NCBI RefSeq assembly: GCF_025685425.1
Contig: NZ_JAGTAS010000018.1
Location: 1-64,000, forward strand
Source: Terriglobus albidus
GTDB taxonomy: Bacteria; Acidobacteriota; Terriglobia; Terriglobales; Acidobacteriaceae
Length of the DNA stretch: 64,000 bases
Direction of reading: 5' to 3'
Of the stretch, positions 62,419 to 64,000 are shown piece by piece; positions within the stretch are counted from its first letter, which is position 1; each line of letters opens with the position of its first letter. The notes below the pieces were generated by a model. The model was given only the letters and a program-made list of their open reading frames with translations, was not told where the DNA came from and did not search any database. The position numbers and the translations under genes are program-made.

Positions 62419-63307
62419 TTTTTTGCTCCATCTTGTACTTTTTCGGGCACAAGCAGCAGTGGCACCCGCCCGAGGGAATCCGTGCGAGACAGATGCAGAG
62501 AGCTTGAGCCGATGTGAGCTCTACCACTCAACCATGCAATTCCTCTTCCATATGCCAAATGGGTGCATTATCGTTCTGGCTGGCTCGGTGGATGTTCAAA
62601 GCGACATTCACCCCATTCTCCTTTTCAAGTGAATGATGCATGGTGATGGCTCTGATTAACGTTAGACACGAATTCTCGGGGATATGGTTGTAAGCTCAGA
62701 CGTTTTTTGGTTCTTGGTTGCACACAATGTGCAAACGCGAACATTGGACCGCTCTTCGATGAACGGAGATGTTCCAAACCTCAAGATATAAGAATGGATT
62801 TGGCTTGCGTGGAACAATTGTCGCCTACCGAACAAATCGGAATGGCGTGCGATGCGCGTTCCTCGATAGAAACACTGCCGAGGCTTGCGGAGACCAAGCG
62901 GTGACCTTTACCTGGAATTGGCCATGGCGACCGGAGCAGTTTTATGTAGCGGGTATATGGAAGTGGTGCCTGGGAAAGAGAATTTGCTAGCTGTAGTCGC
63001 AAATCTCGGGAAGGCTTGGTGAGGCCAGAATGCAAGCCGCTTGATGGAGAACAAGATGGCTTGCTCTGGACAGATGCTTGGCGCCAATGCATCGGTGCGT
63101 TTCTGGCATCAACGTTAGCTCCTAGCCACTAAGGATCTTGTATTCGAATCCGAGTGCGACGCCGCTCTGCTTTGACACCTTGTTCCTATTGATCGTTCAT
63201 TCATCTCAGTCCCACTCCAATCAACGGAATACTCCCATTTTCTTTTGGGACTCGAAGGAGCCTGCGATGTCGTTGACCTCGGTGTCTCTTTACGAAAGTT
63301 AGTCCGA
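62419..63307. other. Long stretch without a recognisable gene
   Basis: Open frames of 60-103 codons occur on both strands. None has a clear ribosome site, signal peptide or domain, and none of them continues a neighbouring gene. I see nothing that I can name here. Confidence 0.45.
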
Positions 63308-63505
63308 TTAAGGCTCGATCTGGACTTGATGATTCGGATCAGTTTGAGCTTTAATGAACTCTTCCGTCAGAGATTTGCTGTCCGTTTTGTATTCGACAAC
63401 CAATCCATTGGCGAACTCGATTTTGGAATGATTTCCATGGGGGAGAATCCTAAAAATTACGTCGCTATTGAGGCCGCTTCCATCACTGAGCTTCACAAGT
63501 GGCAT
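63308..63505 (-). CDS. Small hypothetical protein
   Basis: This 65-residue protein begins MPLVKLSDGSGLNSDVIFRI and has alternating beta-type segments (KIEFANGLVVEYKTD). A strong ribosome site (AAGGAG) lies six bases before the ATG, which supports real translation. The C-terminus is helical and polar. I do not recognise the family. Confidence 0.6.
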   Translation of the reverse strand: MPLVKLSDGSGLNSDVIFRILPHGNHSKIEFANGLVVEYKTDSKSLTEEFIKAQTDPNHQVQIEP

Positions 63506-63670
63506 ACGCTACTCCTTCGGATAGTTTAATTAGGGAGTTATGATACGGGACTCAAGTTGCTAAGAATGTCGAGAGCGGAATTCTTTCTGCATGGATTCGT
63601 ATGCGTCAAAACAGATCTTTGTAAATAATATCTTATCGGGCTCTGCGGACGAACGATTGGGGACCTATAT

Positions 63671-64000
63671 CTATTCTCGAACCTGGCTCTTGAGGAAGTA
63701 GAGTAATGCGATCGTCCGAAGATCACGGATAGCGCCGGCTTGAATTAACCCGATGGCGTCGTTTAGGGGATACTCTAAGATCTCAACTTTTTCGCCTTCT
63801 TCGGCGACTCCTCCGCCTCTCGAAATCTTTCCAGTAGTATCGTACTCGGCAATATAGCAGTAGATCTTCTCCGTTACGCTTCCAGGGCTTGGATAGCCAC
63901 TGAAAACAAATTCCAGATTAGAAAGTCTGTACCCTAATTCTTCTTCTGCTTCTCTTTGTGCCGCTATCTCGGGTTCATGTGAAGCGAGCATTCCACCGCA
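63671..64000 (-). CDS. Nudix hydrolase, C-terminal part (gene runs off the window)
   Basis: The visible 109 residues start inside the Nudix box (GGMLASHEPEIAAQREAEEE then LGYR), which binds the metal for pyrophosphate hydrolysis. The box has the one-residue-shorter spacing (E-x6-RE) that I associate with NudK-like nucleotide-sugar pyrophosphatases. The following FVFSGYPSPGSVTEKIYCYIAEY segment fits that subgroup. The substrate would be an ADP-ribose- or GDP-mannose-type nucleotide sugar. The N-terminus lies beyond base 64000. Confidence 0.85.
   Translation of the reverse strand, partial: CGGMLASHEPEIAAQREAEEELGYRLSNLEFVFSGYPSPGSVTEKIYCYIAEYDTTGKISRGGGVAEEGEKVEILEYPLNDAIGLIQAGAIRDLRTIALLYFLKSQVRE

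Noticed and set aside
61499-64000. Further CRISPR repeats or cas genes
   Set aside because: No other copy of the GTGGATTGAAAC end and no Cas1, Cas2, Cas3 or Cas4 motif was found in the remaining sequence.

Overview
The window looks like chromosomal DNA of an Acidobacteriota member, probably class Terriglobia (relatives of Edaphobacter, Granulicella or Terriglobus). This is an inference from gene style: an Oar-like TonB receptor with an N-terminal carboxypeptidase-regulatory domain, a large FG-GAP/Ig-like surface protein, a YXWGXW-repeat protein, an RHS wall-type protein and many small exported proteins.

Layout. 1-9300 is a housekeeping-like block on the minus strand: the N-terminus of a transposase, an FG-GAP/Ig-like exported protein, lepB-rnc, a TPR protein and an ECF sigma/anti-sigma pair, then a YXWGXW protein with a strong terminator and tRNA-Ala(GGC) on the plus strand. 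Directly after the tRNA lies a decayed integrative/conjugative element (9.3-13.9 kb): tyrosine integrase, AlpA-type DNA-binding protein, a LysR gene between two 32-bp inverted repeats, and a virB2 pilin gene joined by deletion to the back half of a parB. 14.5-24 kb holds an RHS protein with a probable cysteine-peptidase toxin tip and a possible immunity protein, then small exported proteins and gene debris. 23.7-32.6 kb is one co-oriented six-gene operon (multicopper oxidase, TolC-like channel, RND pump, adaptor, DoxX, ChrA), divergent from a two-component system. 34.9-41.9 kb contains small hypotheticals, a SigJ-type sigma factor, DUF72, DUF3606 and DUF2252 genes.

The most interesting part is 42.0-56.2 kb, a lasso-peptide-like RiPP island. 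The minus strand carries a production operon: a double HTH/S24-like regulator, a PqqD-like leader-binding protein, a phosphotransferase-type kinase, a B2 leader peptidase, an asparagine-synthetase-like cyclase and a 48-residue precursor. The plus strand carries a capture and degradation arm: ECF sigma, RskA-like anti-sigma, Oar-like TonB receptor and an S9 lasso isopeptidase. Two XRE repressors with a shared palindromic operator sit at the sigma promoter. The two arms converge on a hairpin. The precursor has a good leader but no canonical 7-9 residue lasso ring geometry, so the product may be a new variant.

57.1-61.5 kb is a stripped type I-C CRISPR locus (cas5-cas8c-cas7 only, with no cas3, cas4, cas1 or cas2), followed by two diverged repeats that flank a broken copy of the cas7 tail. 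The end of the window holds small hypotheticals, a membrane-protein gene with an internal stop and a partial Nudix hydrolase. All functional names come from reading the translated sequence; no database search was possible.
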